A stretch of DNA of 64,000 nt from an uncultured Algibacter sp. (GCF_947487605.1 NZ_CANKXK010000009.1:62001-126000); one strand, 5' to 3'. Positions 8,129-17,718 are shown, counted from the stretch's first letter. Notes: generated by a model from the letters alone, not told the origin. Numbers and translations are program-made.

Positions 8129-9788
8129 ATCTATTAAAAATATTAGCATAGCCTTAGTAGTTATCATTTTAATAAATGTTTTAGCTAGTAAATTTTATAA
8201 ACGATTTGATTTAACTCAAGACAATCGTTATACGCTGAGCGAGTCTGCTAAAAAAATTGTTAGTAGTATAAACTCGCCTGTTGATGTTGATGTGTTTTTG
8301 ATAGGAGAAGATTTTCCTTCAGAATTTAGACGTCTTCAAAATGAAACAAAGCAATTACTCGAAGAGTTTTCAGCAGAAAACAACAATATTAAATTTAAGT
8401 TTGTCAATCCTTTAGAAGACGAATCTACACGCGAAAGTAATATACAACAACTTACACAACGTGGTTTAACACCCATGCAGTTGAGTGTTCAAGAGAATGG
8501 AAAATCAAGTCAAGCAGTTATATTTCCTTGGGCATTAGCAAGCTACAATGGTGTAACAGTAGCAATTCCATTAGTAAAAAATAAAATTGGTGCCTCGCAG
8601 CAAGAATTAGTAAGTAATTCTGTCCAACATTTGGAATATGCATTTGCGGATGGGTTTAGCAAACTCACCCAACCAAAGCACCGTAAAATTGCCATTTTAA
8701 AAGGGAACGGACAGCTCGATGATAAATATATTTTTGATTTTGTAAAAAAATTGGGTGAATATTATTTTATAGCTCCTTTTACATTGGATAGTGTTTCTAG
8801 TAACCCACAAAAAACACTTACAAACCTAAAGTCTTTTGATCTTATTATTTCTGCAAAACCAACTGAGGCTTTTACAGAAAGCGAGAAGTTTGTATTAGAT
8901 CAATTCAATATGAATGGCGGAAAAAGTTTATGGCTAGTAGATGCGGTAGCAATGGAGAAAGATAGTTTATATAACGATTCAGGGAAAAGTTTTGCCACAA
9001 CAAGAGATATTAACCTAACCGATTTCTTTTTTAAATATGGAGCTAGAATAAATCCTGTTATGGTAAACACACTTTATTCTGCACCTATTACACTTGCAAT
9101 GGGAGAGGGCAGTAGTTCTCAGTTTCAACATTTAAAATGGCCTTATTCACCTTTATCTGCATCTAATAATCATCATCCTATAGTTAATAATTTAAACCTA
9201 GTTAAATTCGATTTTGCCAATCAAATAGATACTTTAAAGAATAATATAAAGAAAACCATTCTTTTAGAAAGTGCACCATTAAGTAAAATAGATGGCACCC
9301 CGAAAGAAATAAGTTTAGAATTAGTTGTTAAAGAACCTAATCCAGCTTCTTATAACAAAGGAAACCAAACATTGGCAGTTTTACTTGAAGGTGCGTTTAC
9401 TTCTATGTATAAGAATAGGATAAAGCCTTTTAATATATCAGGTGGAAAAGATGAAGGTGTTGCCTCAAAAATGATTTTGATAGCAGATGGAGATGTTATA
9501 AAAAATGATGTGGTTAGAAATACACCTCAAGAACTAGGCTTCGATCGTTGGACTGGACAAACTTATGGTAACAAGGAATTTTTATTGAATGCTGTAAATT
9601 ATTTATTAGACGATAACGGACTTATAAACATTCGATCTAAAGAAATAGCGGTCACTTTCTTAGATCAACAGAAAATTGCCAAAGAGAAAACAAAATGGCA
9701 ACTTATTAATATTGTATTACCACTAGGTTTATTAGCTCTTTTTGGTTTCATTTTTGGTTCAATAAGAAAGAAAAAATATAGAGTATAA
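8121..9788 (+). CDS. gldG: Gliding motility-associated ABC transporter component GldG
   Basis: A 555-residue GldG homologue: an N-terminal membrane helix (about 8-25), a large periplasmic ABC_transp_aux-like domain (RFDLTQDNRYTLSESAKKIV, SPVDVDVFLIG, LLEEFSAENNNIKFKFVNP) and a C-terminal helix (about 527-547) followed by IRKKK. The N-terminal 'YTLS..' motif and two-helix layout are characteristic. The start is a TTG at 8121 inside TTGAATAA, overlapping the stop of the upstream gene; no in-frame ATG lies near the expected N terminus. It works with GldF and GldA in gliding motility. Confidence 0.93.
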   Translation: MNKSIKNISIALVVIILINVLASKFYKRFDLTQDNRYTLSESAKKIVSSINSPVDVDVFLIGEDFPSEFRRLQNETKQLLEEFSAENNNIKFKFVNPLEDESTRESNIQQLTQRGLTPMQLSVQENGKSSQAVIFPWALASYNGVTVAIPLVKNKIGASQQELVSNSVQHLEYAFADGFSKLTQPKHRKIAILKGNGQLDDKYIFDFVKKLGEYYFIAPFTLDSVSSNPQKTLTNLKSFDLIISAKPTEAFTESEKFVLDQFNMNGGKSLWLVDAVAMEKDSLYNDSGKSFATTRDINLTDFFFKYGARINPVMVNTLYSAPITLAMGEGSSSQFQHLKWPYSPLSASNNHHPIVNNLNLVKFDFANQIDTLKNNIKKTILLESAPLSKIDGTPKEISLELVVKEPNPASYNKGNQTLAVLLEGAFTSMYKNRIKPFNISGGKDEGVASKMILIADGDVIKNDVVRNTPQELGFDRWTGQTYGNKEFLLNAVNYLLDDNGLINIRSKEIAVTFLDQQKIAKEKTKWQLINIVLPLGLLALFGFIFGSIRKKKYRV

Positions 9789-9827
9789 ATGTTAATAAGT
9801 TTGTTTCTTATATTAGACCGTATCGAA

Positions 9828-9835
9828 TATATTTG
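9828..9835 (+). promoter_or_regulatory. Possible -7 box for dnaN
   Basis: TATATTTG fits the Bacteroidota -7 consensus TAnnTTTG. A TTTG at 9800-9803 lies 24 bases upstream, longer than the 19-base spacing of the better promoters in this window, so support is only moderate. It is 118 bases before the dnaN start. Confidence 0.4.
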
Positions 9836-9952
9836 TATGTAGTATTATTAAATTATAAATCTACAAATCATTCATTATTTCTTGTTTTAATTAAGTAGAA
9901 TTTTTGTTTAATGAATGTAATAATTGTCAATTAAAAAAATACAAACTACCAA

Positions 9953-11071
9953 ATGAAATTTATAGTATCAAGTACCTATTTATTAAAACAATTACAGATT
10001 TTAGGAGGTGTTATTAACAACTCTAATACACTACCTATTTTAGATAATTTCTTATTTAATTTAGATGGATCAAAATTAGTTGTGTCTGCAAGCGATTTAG
10101 AGACAACTATGTCTTCTTCTTTAAATGTGGAGAGTGATAGTAAAGGTAGTATTGCTATTCCAGCACGTTTATTACTTGATACCTTAAAAACATTTCCGGA
10201 GCAGCCATTAACTTTTGTGGTTGAAGAGAATAATACTATTGAGATTAGTTCTAATCATGGTAAATATGCATTAGCTTATGCCGATGGGAATGAGTTTCCA
10301 AATGCGGTATCATTAGAAGACCCAAGTCAAACAGTTATTGTTGGCGATGTTTTAGCTACCGCTATTAGCAAAACTATTTTTGCAGCTGGGAATGATGATT
10401 TAAGACCAGTAATGAGTGGTGTCTTTTTTCAGTTTTCTACAGAAGGTTTAACCTTTGTTGCTACAGATGCGCATAAGTTGGTAAAATATACGCGTGAAGA
10501 TGTAAAAGCTTCGCAAGTAGCCGAATTTATTATGCCAAAAAAACCTTTAAATCTTTTAAAAAGTATTTTAGCAGGTAGTGAAGACAGTGTGACTATTGAA
10601 TATAACGATTCTAATGCTAAATTTACTTTTGAAAACTCTGAATTAATTTGTCGCTTGATTGATGGAAAGTATCCTAATTATGAAGCAGTAATTCCAAAAG
10701 AAAACCCGAATAGACTTACTATCGCGCGTAATCAGTTTTTAAATTCTGTGAGACGTGTTAGTATATTTTCAAATAAAACTACGCATCAAATTCGTTTAAA
10801 AATTGCTGGTGCAGAGCTTAATATTTCTGCTGAAGATATAGATTATAGTAATAAGGCTGAAGAACGTTTAACTTGTGATTATCAAGGCGATGACATGCAA
10901 ATTGGATTCAACTCACGTTTTTTAACAGAGATGTTGAATAATTTAGGTTCAGATGAAGTGCAATTAGAAATGAGTTTGCCTAATAGAGCAGGTATTTTAA
11001 CACCTATTGATGGCCTTGATGAAGGAGAACAAATTACTATGCTCGTAATGCCGGTAATGCTTAATAGCTAG
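9953..11071 (+). CDS. dnaN: DNA polymerase III beta subunit (sliding clamp)
   Basis: A 372-residue sliding clamp that tethers DNA polymerase to DNA. The three-fold domain structure is visible: MKFIVSSTYLLKQLQILGGVINNSNTLPIL at the start, DNFLF..DGSKLVVSASDLETTM, the central FVATDAHKLVKY and the C-terminal LPNRAGILTP...EQITMLVMPVML. The length is normal for the family. dnaA is not adjacent, as is usual in Bacteroidota, and I see no cluster of DnaA boxes. It follows gldG by 164 bases, in a syntenic order I recall as common in Flavobacteriaceae. Confidence 0.98.
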   Translation: MKFIVSSTYLLKQLQILGGVINNSNTLPILDNFLFNLDGSKLVVSASDLETTMSSSLNVESDSKGSIAIPARLLLDTLKTFPEQPLTFVVEENNTIEISSNHGKYALAYADGNEFPNAVSLEDPSQTVIVGDVLATAISKTIFAAGNDDLRPVMSGVFFQFSTEGLTFVATDAHKLVKYTREDVKASQVAEFIMPKKPLNLLKSILAGSEDSVTIEYNDSNAKFTFENSELICRLIDGKYPNYEAVIPKENPNRLTIARNQFLNSVRRVSIFSNKTTHQIRLKIAGAELNISAEDIDYSNKAEERLTCDYQGDDMQIGFNSRFLTEMLNNLGSDEVQLEMSLPNRAGILTPIDGLDEGEQITMLVMPVMLNS

Positions 11072-11106
11072 ATATTATTTTAGTACATAAAAAAAGATTC
11101 TTATAA

Positions 11107-11245
11107 AAAAGAGGCTGTCTAAAACGTAAGTTCGATATCATATTACGCTTGTCGAAATATTTTTAACTTACTGATAATCAATATCGGTTTCGGCAGGCTC
11201 AACCTGACAAATCAAATTATCAAGACTTTTTAGACAGCCTCTTTT
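11107..11245. repeat. MITE-like palindromic repeat, copy 1
   Basis: An approximately 131-bp element bounded by perfect inverted repeats, GAGGCTGTCTAAAA at 11111-11124 and its complement TTTTAGACAGCCTC at 11228-11241, extending to AAAA/TTTT outside. A second, inner inverted pair (GCTTGTCGAAAT and GGTTTCGGCAGGC) lets the whole element fold into a long hairpin. A second copy in the opposite orientation lies at 32323-32452. There is no coding capacity. It lies between the convergent dnaN and the Spy-like gene and may also act as a two-way terminator. Confidence 0.8.
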
Positions 11246-11280
11246 CTATCTTCACAATGTGATTAATTCACGTTATAGTA

Positions 11281-11718
11281 TTATTCTTTTCCTCTTTTTC
11301 TCCTTTTTAGCTCATCGAGCATTCTTCTTTTAAAATCTTCTTCGGCTATTTTTAGAAGAATTATTTTTTTAGGAGAAATGATACCTGATAGTTTTTTACT
11401 AAATTCTAAATTTAGTTTATGTAATTTGTCTTCAGCAGCATCGAGTTTTAACAATAAGTCGCTTGCTTGTGCATCTGTAAGAGATTCAATATTGTTTTTA
11501 ATTTCTTTACGTATGCTTCTTATATCTTGATATCTAATTTTTACTATCTTCTTGTCATGTTCGTTGTAAACGGGCCAAAACTTTTGGGCTTCCTTTTCTG
11601 TTAAATCTAGCATTTCGGTAATAAAAGAAACTTTTAAAGCTTTTACACGTTCTCTATGGTTTTGTGCCACAACATTTAATGATAGTAACAGTAGTAGTAT
11701 AGTGAGTAATTTTTTCAT
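11281..11718 (-). CDS. Secreted Spy/CpxP-like protein of an ECF sigma operon
   Basis: A 145-residue protein with a signal peptide (MKKLLTILLLLLSLNVVAQ, cleavage after the AQ) and a highly charged helical body. The segment ITEMLDLTEKEAQKFWPVYNEHDKKI matches the LTxxQ/Spy-like pattern of periplasmic helical proteins, here with 'LTEKEAQKFWPVY'. Homologues in flavobacteria are often labelled 'sensor of ECF-type sigma factor'. It is the third gene of a sigma/anti-sigma/sensor trio and follows the anti-sigma-like gene by four bases. A role in sensing envelope state is inferred. Confidence 0.78.
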   Translation of the reverse strand: MKKLLTILLLLLSLNVVAQNHRERVKALKVSFITEMLDLTEKEAQKFWPVYNEHDKKIVKIRYQDIRSIRKEIKNNIESLTDAQASDLLLKLDAAEDKLHKLNLEFSKKLSGIISPKKIILLKIAEEDFKRRMLDELKRRKRGKE

Positions 11719-11722
11719 CTTT

Positions 11723-12238
11723 TTAATTTATTTGTTCAAGCATTAAATCTTCAATATCTATATTGTTTAAAAGGTATTCTTCGACTATTTCCTCTTCAAA
11801 ATTATATTCTACAAAGCTGTCTTCATTGAGTTGTTCGTTTGTTAATAGTGAAGCAATTTCATACGAGTCGATACTTTCAGAAATTACATAGTTTTCAACA
11901 GTTTCGGTTTCTAAAGTATCAAAAGTAGGTGAGTTATTAAAAATAAAAAGATTTAATAACAACAAAATAGTCGCAGCAATACCAGAGATATAGATTATAT
12001 TTCTACGATTAAATAATGAAACAACCTTAGATTCACGTTTATCTGATGCTTTATTCAAAATACGCTCCTCTAAAGAGTCAAAATAACCATCAGGCGTTTT
12101 AAATGCCGTTTCTTTAAAGGTGTCTAAAGTATCTTCATTTTTAAGCTTACTCAAAATTTGTTCATTTAAAGATTCTAAATAACCATCAGGTATTTTAAAC
12201 CCAGCAGATTTGATATTATGTAAATTATGTTTTTTCAT
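11723..12238 (-). CDS. Putative anti-sigma factor with duplicated N-terminal motif
   Basis: A 171-residue protein with one transmembrane helix (about 92-107, IIYISGIAATILLLLNLFIF). The cytoplasmic N terminus holds the same motif twice: GFKIPDGYLESLNEQILSKL and AFKTPDGYFDSLEERILNK. The C-terminal part is acidic and presumably periplasmic. Its position directly after an ECF sigma gene and its single-helix topology point to an anti-sigma factor, but there is no zinc-binding HxxxCxxC motif, so the mechanism must differ from classical ZAS proteins. The function is inferred from context. Confidence 0.7.
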   Translation of the reverse strand: MKKHNLHNIKSAGFKIPDGYLESLNEQILSKLKNEDTLDTFKETAFKTPDGYFDSLEERILNKASDKRESKVVSLFNRRNIIYISGIAATILLLLNLFIFNNSPTFDTLETETVENYVISESIDSYEIASLLTNEQLNEDSFVEYNFEEEIVEEYLLNNIDIEDLMLEQIN

Positions 12239-12271
12239 CTTATTTATAAGACTTAAATTAATTGTAAGGGT

Positions 12272-12814
12272 TTAATGGGTAGTTAAATATGCTTCTATTT
12301 TTTTTACTGCTATATGGTATGATGCTTTTAATGCGCCCTCGCTAGTATCTAGTATTTCTGACATGTCCTTGTATTTTATATCCTGAAAATATTTCATGCT
12401 AAATACTAATTGTTGCTTTTCTGGTAGCGTAGCAATGGCGTTTTGTAATTTTAGTTGGATAGCATCTCCTTCAAAATAAACATCTGAGGTTAAATTGTTT
12501 ATTGCCAATTGCTTGACTTCTTCGTTTGTAATTTGTAATTGTTTAGCTTTTTTATTTATAAATGTAATAGACTCGTTTGTTGCAATGCGATACATCCAAG
12601 AATATAATTTACTATCTCCTTTAAAATTATGAATATTTTTGAAAATTTTAATAAAAGTGTTTTGTAAAACATCGTCTGTATCATCATGCGACTTAACTAT
12701 ATTTCGAATATGCCAATATAAGCGCTCCTTATAAGTAGTTATTAACTCTTTAAAGGCTTGCTCTTTATATGTATCCGATTTAAGTCGTTCTAATAAATGC
12801 GCGTCGTCTAGCAA
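12272..12814 (-). CDS. ECF-type RNA polymerase sigma factor
   Basis: A 180-residue sigma factor of the extracytoplasmic-function class. Region 2 is visible as ERLYWHIRNIVKSHDDTDDVLQNTFIKIF and YSWMYRIATNESITFI; region 4 as LPEKQQLVFSMKYFQDIKYKDMSEIL with the DNA-recognition helix SEGALKASYHIAVKKI. The start is a TTG at 12812-12814, since an in-frame stop lies a few codons upstream and no ATG precedes region 2. It leads the sigma/anti-sigma/Spy-like operon. A pair of direct repeats lies 115-148 bases upstream. Confidence 0.92.
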   Translation of the reverse strand: MLDDAHLLERLKSDTYKEQAFKELITTYKERLYWHIRNIVKSHDDTDDVLQNTFIKIFKNIHNFKGDSKLYSWMYRIATNESITFINKKAKQLQITNEEVKQLAINNLTSDVYFEGDAIQLKLQNAIATLPEKQQLVFSMKYFQDIKYKDMSEILDTSEGALKASYHIAVKKIEAYLTTH

Positions 12815-12928
12815 AAATATAGTTTAGGTATTAGACACATAAATATAGTGAAAGTTTAAGCTGAAATTTTTACTAATTCGCTTGCTTGTGTAAGTAGTTG
12901 ATAAACAGGTGTTTTTAATTAAAATAAT

Positions 12929-12962
12929 CGATAAAATACATAAAAACACGATAAAATACATA
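12929..12962. repeat. Two iteron-like direct repeats upstream of the ECF sigma gene
   Basis: CGATAAAATACATA occurs at 12929-12942 and again at 12949-12962, an exact 20-bp period (about two helical turns). It lies in the 290-base gap between the sigma gene and the MsbA-like gene. The rest of that gap holds only a terminator. Confidence 0.5.
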
Positions 12963-13050
12963 TTTTTCTTGTGAGAAGCATTTATTTATTATATGTTTGT
13001 ACCAGAAACCTATTTATGTTGTTAGTTGTCCCCAAATCTAGCAATGAACA

Positions 13051-13090
13051 AAAAAAGGATAGATGCCCAAATCTCTATCCTTTTTTATTT
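13051..13090. terminator. Rho-independent terminator after the MsbA-like gene
   Basis: A 13-bp stem, AAAAAAGGATAGA at 13051-13063 and TCTATCCTTTTTT at 13074-13086, encloses a 10-base loop. It follows the stop of the minus-strand ABC exporter gene by about 20 bases. Confidence 0.85.
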
Positions 13091-13106
13091 TTAAAGAAGT
13101 TTTATA

Positions 13107-14942
13107 CTATTCGAAACTTTGCATATCAACCAACTTTTTATAAACACTATTTTTAGCAATAAGTTCGTTATGCTGCCCTTGCTCTACAATTTTGCCCTTT
13201 TTAAGTACAACTATAGTATCTGCAGTTTGAATAGTTGATAGGCGGTGAGCGATTACAATGGACGTTCTGTTTTTCATCATGTTTTCTAAAGCAGTTTGCA
13301 CGACTCTTTCACTTTCTGTATCTAAAGCCGAGGTTGCTTCATCCAGAATCATAATTGGTGGGCTTTTTAAAACTGCTCGAGCAATACTTAATCGTTGTTT
13401 CTGTCCGCCTGAAAGTTTAGTTCCTGCATCACCTATATTATAATTTAAAACACCATCTAAGTCTTTCACAAATTCCCAAGCATTTGCGACTTTTAGAGCT
13501 TCAATTATTTCATCATCAGTAGCGTCGCTTTTTCCAAGTTTGATATTGTTTTTAATACTGTCGTTAAATAAAATGGCATCTTGTGTTACAATTCCCAATT
13601 GTTTTCTTAAGGAACTTGTCGAGATATCATTAATATTTATACCGTCTATTAATATTTCTCCGTTATTAACATGATAAAAACGGGTTATTAAGTTTGTAAT
13701 TGTTGATTTGCCGCTACCGGACTGCCCAACAAAAGCCACCATTTTACCTTTTGGTATGGTTAAACTAAAATTCTTTAAGACATCTTCATCATCATATCTA
13801 AATGTGATGTCCTTAAATTCAATTTCAGAATCAAAGCTTTCTTTTTTAATGGCATTTGGTAAATCCTTTAATGGATTCTCAGTGTCAATAATTTCTTGAA
13901 TACGCTCTGCTGCGGCTCCTCCCTTTTTAACATTGTATAAGCCCCTGGATATGGCCTTAGCAGGTGTTAATATATTATAAGCAAGGCCTAAATATATTAA
14001 AAACTTGCTACCGTCTAGGGCTAAACTAGTATCTTTGCTTAATACAAGATTTCCACCATACCAAAGTATAGTGGCTATCATACAAATTCCTAAAAACTCG
14101 CTCGTAGGAGAGGCGAGATTTTGCCGATTCATTAACTTATTTGAAAATCTATAAAATCGAGAGGTAGATTCTTGAAATTTTTCATTGAATTTACTTTCGG
14201 CATTAAAACCTTTTATGATGCGCAAACCGGTTAAGGTTTCTTCTAAAGTTGATAAAAATGTACCTTGCTCTTTTTGAACACGGTCTGATTTTCGCTTTAA
14301 ACTATTACCGATTTTTGATATAATAAACCCCATTACTGGTATAAAAATAAAAACAAATAAGGTAAGTTGTGGACTTATATAAAGCATTGCAACTATCGTG
14401 AAGATTATCGTTAATGGCTCTCTAACAATAATTTCTAAAACTGATAGGAATGAATATTGTAAATCTAAAACATCACTAGTAACCCTTGATAGAATATCTC
14501 CTTTTCTTTGTTCAGATAGGTATGATAAAGGTAGTTCTATTGTTTTTTTGTAGACTTTATTTCTAAGATCTCTAATAACACCATTTCTTAAAAATACTAA
14601 AAAGTAGTTTGCGAGGTAACCAAAAAGATTTTTTAATAAAAACATTACTACTATTAAACAGATAGTAAATAAAAGTGCTTTGGAGTTGTCCCCACCTGTA
14701 ATTCGATTCATTTCATAAGCTAGGAGGTCTCCAACATAATCATCTATTTTTATTATTCCTTCATAAACTGGTTTTTGCGATGGGACTTTGGTATCTTCTT
14801 TAAAAATAACCTTCAGCATAGGCATCATTGAAATAAAAGAAAGTGTACCAAATAAAGCAAAAAACACATTAGATATAATGTGTCCTATGGCATAGCTTTT
14901 ATACGGCTTTGCGTACTTTAATATATTTAAAAAATGATTCAT
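13107..14942 (-). CDS. ABC exporter, fused permease and ATPase (MsbA-like)
   Basis: A 611-residue half-transporter: six transmembrane helices within residues 1-320 (ABC type-1 exporter fold), then the nucleotide-binding domain with Walker A GQSGSGKS, the Q-loop segment, signature LSGGQKQR, Walker B IMILDEATSALD and the switch His in IVIAHRLSTIQ. MsbA-type proteins flip lipids such as lipid A precursors; the substrate here is not certain. It overlaps the upstream phosphosugar mutase by one base (TAATG), indicating coupling, and ends in a strong terminator. A long insert (GGDNSKAL region) between the first two helices is typical of the Bacteroidota forms. Confidence 0.9.
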   Translation of the reverse strand: MNHFLNILKYAKPYKSYAIGHIISNVFFALFGTLSFISMMPMLKVIFKEDTKVPSQKPVYEGIIKIDDYVGDLLAYEMNRITGGDNSKALLFTICLIVVMFLLKNLFGYLANYFLVFLRNGVIRDLRNKVYKKTIELPLSYLSEQRKGDILSRVTSDVLDLQYSFLSVLEIIVREPLTIIFTIVAMLYISPQLTLFVFIFIPVMGFIISKIGNSLKRKSDRVQKEQGTFLSTLEETLTGLRIIKGFNAESKFNEKFQESTSRFYRFSNKLMNRQNLASPTSEFLGICMIATILWYGGNLVLSKDTSLALDGSKFLIYLGLAYNILTPAKAISRGLYNVKKGGAAAERIQEIIDTENPLKDLPNAIKKESFDSEIEFKDITFRYDDEDVLKNFSLTIPKGKMVAFVGQSGSGKSTITNLITRFYHVNNGEILIDGININDISTSSLRKQLGIVTQDAILFNDSIKNNIKLGKSDATDDEIIEALKVANAWEFVKDLDGVLNYNIGDAGTKLSGGQKQRLSIARAVLKSPPIMILDEATSALDTESERVVQTALENMMKNRTSIVIAHRLSTIQTADTIVVLKKGKIVEQGQHNELIAKNSVYKKLVDMQSFE

Positions 14943-16672
14943 TAAATAAGATTCATGTCTTTTAAGATAGCATCTGCTTTAGCATCTAACGCCGCTTCGG
15001 TATTTGAAAAATCTTCCACGTTGTCCAATTTTGTATTGACACTTACGTAAAATTTAATTTTTGGTTCTGTCCCACTAGGTCTTAAAGCTACTTGACTACC
15101 ATCTTCCGTATAATATATCAATACATTGGATTTTGGAATATCAATGGCGATTTCTTCGCCAGTTATCATGTTTTTAGATACCGATAAATCATAATCTTCG
15201 AACTTAACCACTTTAGAACCGTTTATAACTTTAAGTGTATTGTTTCGAGCATCTGTCATCATTTGTTTAATTTCCTCAGCACCTTCAATACCCTTTTTAG
15301 TAAGCGATACAAGTTTTTCTTTATAGAATCCATGCTCTACATAAAGCTTTAAAAGTTCGTCATAAAAAGAACTTCCGTTTGATTTTGTTATAGCTGCAAT
15401 TTCGCAGGCCAAAAGGGTAGAGGTTACTGCATCTTTGTCTCGAACAAAATCACCTACCATATAACCAAAACTTTCTTCACCACCACCAATAAAATCTAAT
15501 TCTGGAAAATCATGAATTAATTTTGCAATCCATTTAAAACCGGTTAAAACAATTTTGCTTTCAACATTATAAGCGGCCGCAAGTTTTGCTAGCATCGGTG
15601 TTGATACAATGGTTGAGGCAATAAATTCTTTTCCTTTTATTTTTCCTTCAGCTTTCCACTGTTTTAAAAGAAAAGCAGTCATCATCAACATGGTTTGATT
15701 TCCATTTAATAATTGTAATTCATTTTCAGAATTACGAACCGCAACACCCAACCTGTCACAGTCTGGGTCTGTTCCTATAACAATGTCTGCATTTACCTCC
15801 TTAGCTAATTCTAGTGCTATTTTTAGAGCGGCAGGTTCTTCAGGGTTTGGGGATGCTACCGTTGGGAAATCACCATCTGGTACTTCCTGTTCTTTTACAA
15901 TATGTACATTTTTATAACCAGCACGCTTTAATGTTTCTGGCACAGCCGTAATAGATGTTCCATGTAAAGATGTAAACACTATCGTTAAATTTTCTTTGGC
16001 TGATTGTGTTGCACCAACACTTCCATTTTCTACAGATGCATTAATAAAAACATCATCAACTTGTTCTCCTATATAATGAATTAACGAGTCGTTTGCTTCA
16101 AACTTAATATCTGCATAATCAAGGTCGTTAATAATATTAATAACTGCGCTATCATGTGGCGGAACTAATTGACCACCATCTTGCCAATATACTTTATACC
16201 CGTTATATTCTGGAGGATTATGAGATGCCGTTAAAACAATACCGCAATGGCAGTTTAAATGTTTTACAGCGAATGATAATTCTGGTGTTGCTCGTAAGTC
16301 TTCAAATAAATAGACTTCAATACCGTTAGCTGAAAACACATCAGCAACAACTTTTGCTAATGTTTTACTATTATGTCTACAATCATAAGCTATAACTGCT
16401 TTAGGTGTTTCATTAGGGAATTGTTGGTGTAAATAATCGCTTAAACCTTGCGTGCTTTTACCAAGGGTATATTTGTTTATTCGATTTGTACCAACACCCA
16501 TAACACCACGCATGCCACCCGTTCCAAACTCTAGGTCTTTGTAAAAGCTTTCTTGGATGTCTTTTGGGTTATTGGCAATACCATTCTTTATTATTTGTTG
16601 TGTTTCTTCGTCAAAACTAGGTGTTAACCACGTGTTTATTCTTTCTAAAATTTTTGGGTCTATATAAATCAT
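14942..16672 (-). CDS. Phosphosugar mutase (phosphoglucomutase/phosphomannomutase family)
   Basis: A 576-residue alpha-D-phosphohexomutase. The phosphoserine loop is TASHNP (Ser150), the metal loop DPDCDR is at about 305, the sugar-binding GGGEESFGY follows and the phosphate-binding RPSGTEPK is near the C terminus. It interconverts hexose 1- and 6-phosphates, for polysaccharide or glycolipid precursor supply. A -7 box TATTTTTG reads on the minus strand at 16699-16692. It is followed with a one-base overlap by an MsbA-like exporter, which fits a role in envelope glycoconjugates. Substrate preference (glucose or mannose) cannot be read from motifs alone. Confidence 0.93.
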   Translation of the reverse strand: MIYIDPKILERINTWLTPSFDEETQQIIKNGIANNPKDIQESFYKDLEFGTGGMRGVMGVGTNRINKYTLGKSTQGLSDYLHQQFPNETPKAVIAYDCRHNSKTLAKVVADVFSANGIEVYLFEDLRATPELSFAVKHLNCHCGIVLTASHNPPEYNGYKVYWQDGGQLVPPHDSAVINIINDLDYADIKFEANDSLIHYIGEQVDDVFINASVENGSVGATQSAKENLTIVFTSLHGTSITAVPETLKRAGYKNVHIVKEQEVPDGDFPTVASPNPEEPAALKIALELAKEVNADIVIGTDPDCDRLGVAVRNSENELQLLNGNQTMLMMTAFLLKQWKAEGKIKGKEFIASTIVSTPMLAKLAAAYNVESKIVLTGFKWIAKLIHDFPELDFIGGGEESFGYMVGDFVRDKDAVTSTLLACEIAAITKSNGSSFYDELLKLYVEHGFYKEKLVSLTKKGIEGAEEIKQMMTDARNNTLKVINGSKVVKFEDYDLSVSKNMITGEEIAIDIPKSNVLIYYTEDGSQVALRPSGTEPKIKFYVSVNTKLDNVEDFSNTEAALDAKADAILKDMNLI

Positions 16673-16767
16673 TTTAATACTTATTGAATGGCAAAAATAA
16701 ACAATTGTTTAGCTATAATTTTTTTAATAACATATTCTTTTCAAGATAAATTTATAGAGAAAACGTT

Positions 16768-17718
16768 TTAGTTAATATTTAATTCGTCTTTTATTAAATA
16801 ACGTTTTTTGTCTTGCTTAGTGCGTAAAATAATTTCTCCTAAAAATCCTGCTACAAAAAATTGTGTTCCTATAATCATAGTGGATAAAGCGATGTAAAAT
16901 TGCGGACGTTGCGTTATAAGTCTGCCTTCAGGATTTAAAAACAATTTATCGATGCCTAGGTAAGTTGCAAAGCCAAATCCAATAGCAAACATTATTACGC
17001 CAAGGGCGCCAAATAAATGCATAGGGCGTTTGCCAAATCTAGATAGAAACCAGATAGTAATTAAGTCTAGAAATCCGTTAATAAAACGATCCATACCAAA
17101 TTTGGTTTCACCATACTTTCTTGCTTGATGTAAAACAATTTTCTCTCCTATATTGCTAAACCCAGCATTTTTTGATAATACAGGAATATAGCGATGCATT
17201 TCGCCATTTACATCTATATTCTTTACAACATCTTTATTGTATGCTTTTAAACCACAATTAAAATCATGCAATTTCACTCCAGATGTTTTTCTTGCAGCCC
17301 AGTTAAATAATTTTGAAGGTAAATTTTTGGTAATAACAGAGTCGTAACGCTTTTTTTTCCAGCCAGATACCATATCAAAACCATCTTTGGTAATCATATT
17401 ATACAGTTCTGGTATTTCATCTGGATTATCTTGTAAATCGGCATCCATAGTAATTACAACGTCGCCTTTAGCTTTATCAAATCCTGCATGAAGTGCTTGA
17501 GATTTCCCAAAGTTTTTAAGAAACTTAATTCCTCTTACATTGTTGTTTTTTTCTGATAGTTGCTTGATAACGTTCCAAGAATTATCTGTGCTACCATCAT
17601 CTATAAAAATAATTTCATAAGAAAAATGATTGGTTTGCATGACATTTACAATCCAATCATTTAACTCGTTTAACGATTCGTATTCATTAAGTAGTGGAAT
17701 AACTACAGATATATTCAT
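16768..17718 (-). CDS. Family 2 glycosyltransferase, DPM1/GtrB-like
   Basis: A 316-residue membrane glycosyltransferase: GT-A domain with FIDDGSTDNSW, the DADLQDNPDE metal-binding motif (about 93-102) and the LPSKLFNWAARK interface helix, followed by two C-terminal transmembrane helices (about 235-260 and 275-300). Relatives transfer a sugar from a nucleotide donor to undecaprenyl or dolichyl phosphate. The neighbouring DUF4199 gene upstream is a usual partner in Bacteroidota. A -7 box TAATTTTG on the minus strand lies at 17736-17729. Confidence 0.92.
   Translation of the reverse strand: MNISVVIPLLNEYESLNELNDWIVNVMQTNHFSYEIIFIDDGSTDNSWNVIKQLSEKNNNVRGIKFLKNFGKSQALHAGFDKAKGDVVITMDADLQDNPDEIPELYNMITKDGFDMVSGWKKKRYDSVITKNLPSKLFNWAARKTSGVKLHDFNCGLKAYNKDVVKNIDVNGEMHRYIPVLSKNAGFSNIGEKIVLHQARKYGETKFGMDRFINGFLDLITIWFLSRFGKRPMHLFGALGVIMFAIGFGFATYLGIDKLFLNPEGRLITQRPQFYIALSTMIIGTQFFVAGFLGEIILRTKQDKKRYLIKDELNIN

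Noticed and set aside
9789-9952. Replication origin next to dnaN
   Set aside because: No cluster of DnaA boxes was seen, and dnaN is not next to dnaA in this phylum as a rule.
11107-11245. Insertion sequence
   Set aside because: It has terminal inverted repeats but is only about 130 bp with no transposase frame, so it is called MITE-like.
12971-13156. Plus-strand open frame of 61 codons
   Set aside because: It runs through the terminator of the MsbA-like gene and into that gene's antisense strand; no start context or family.
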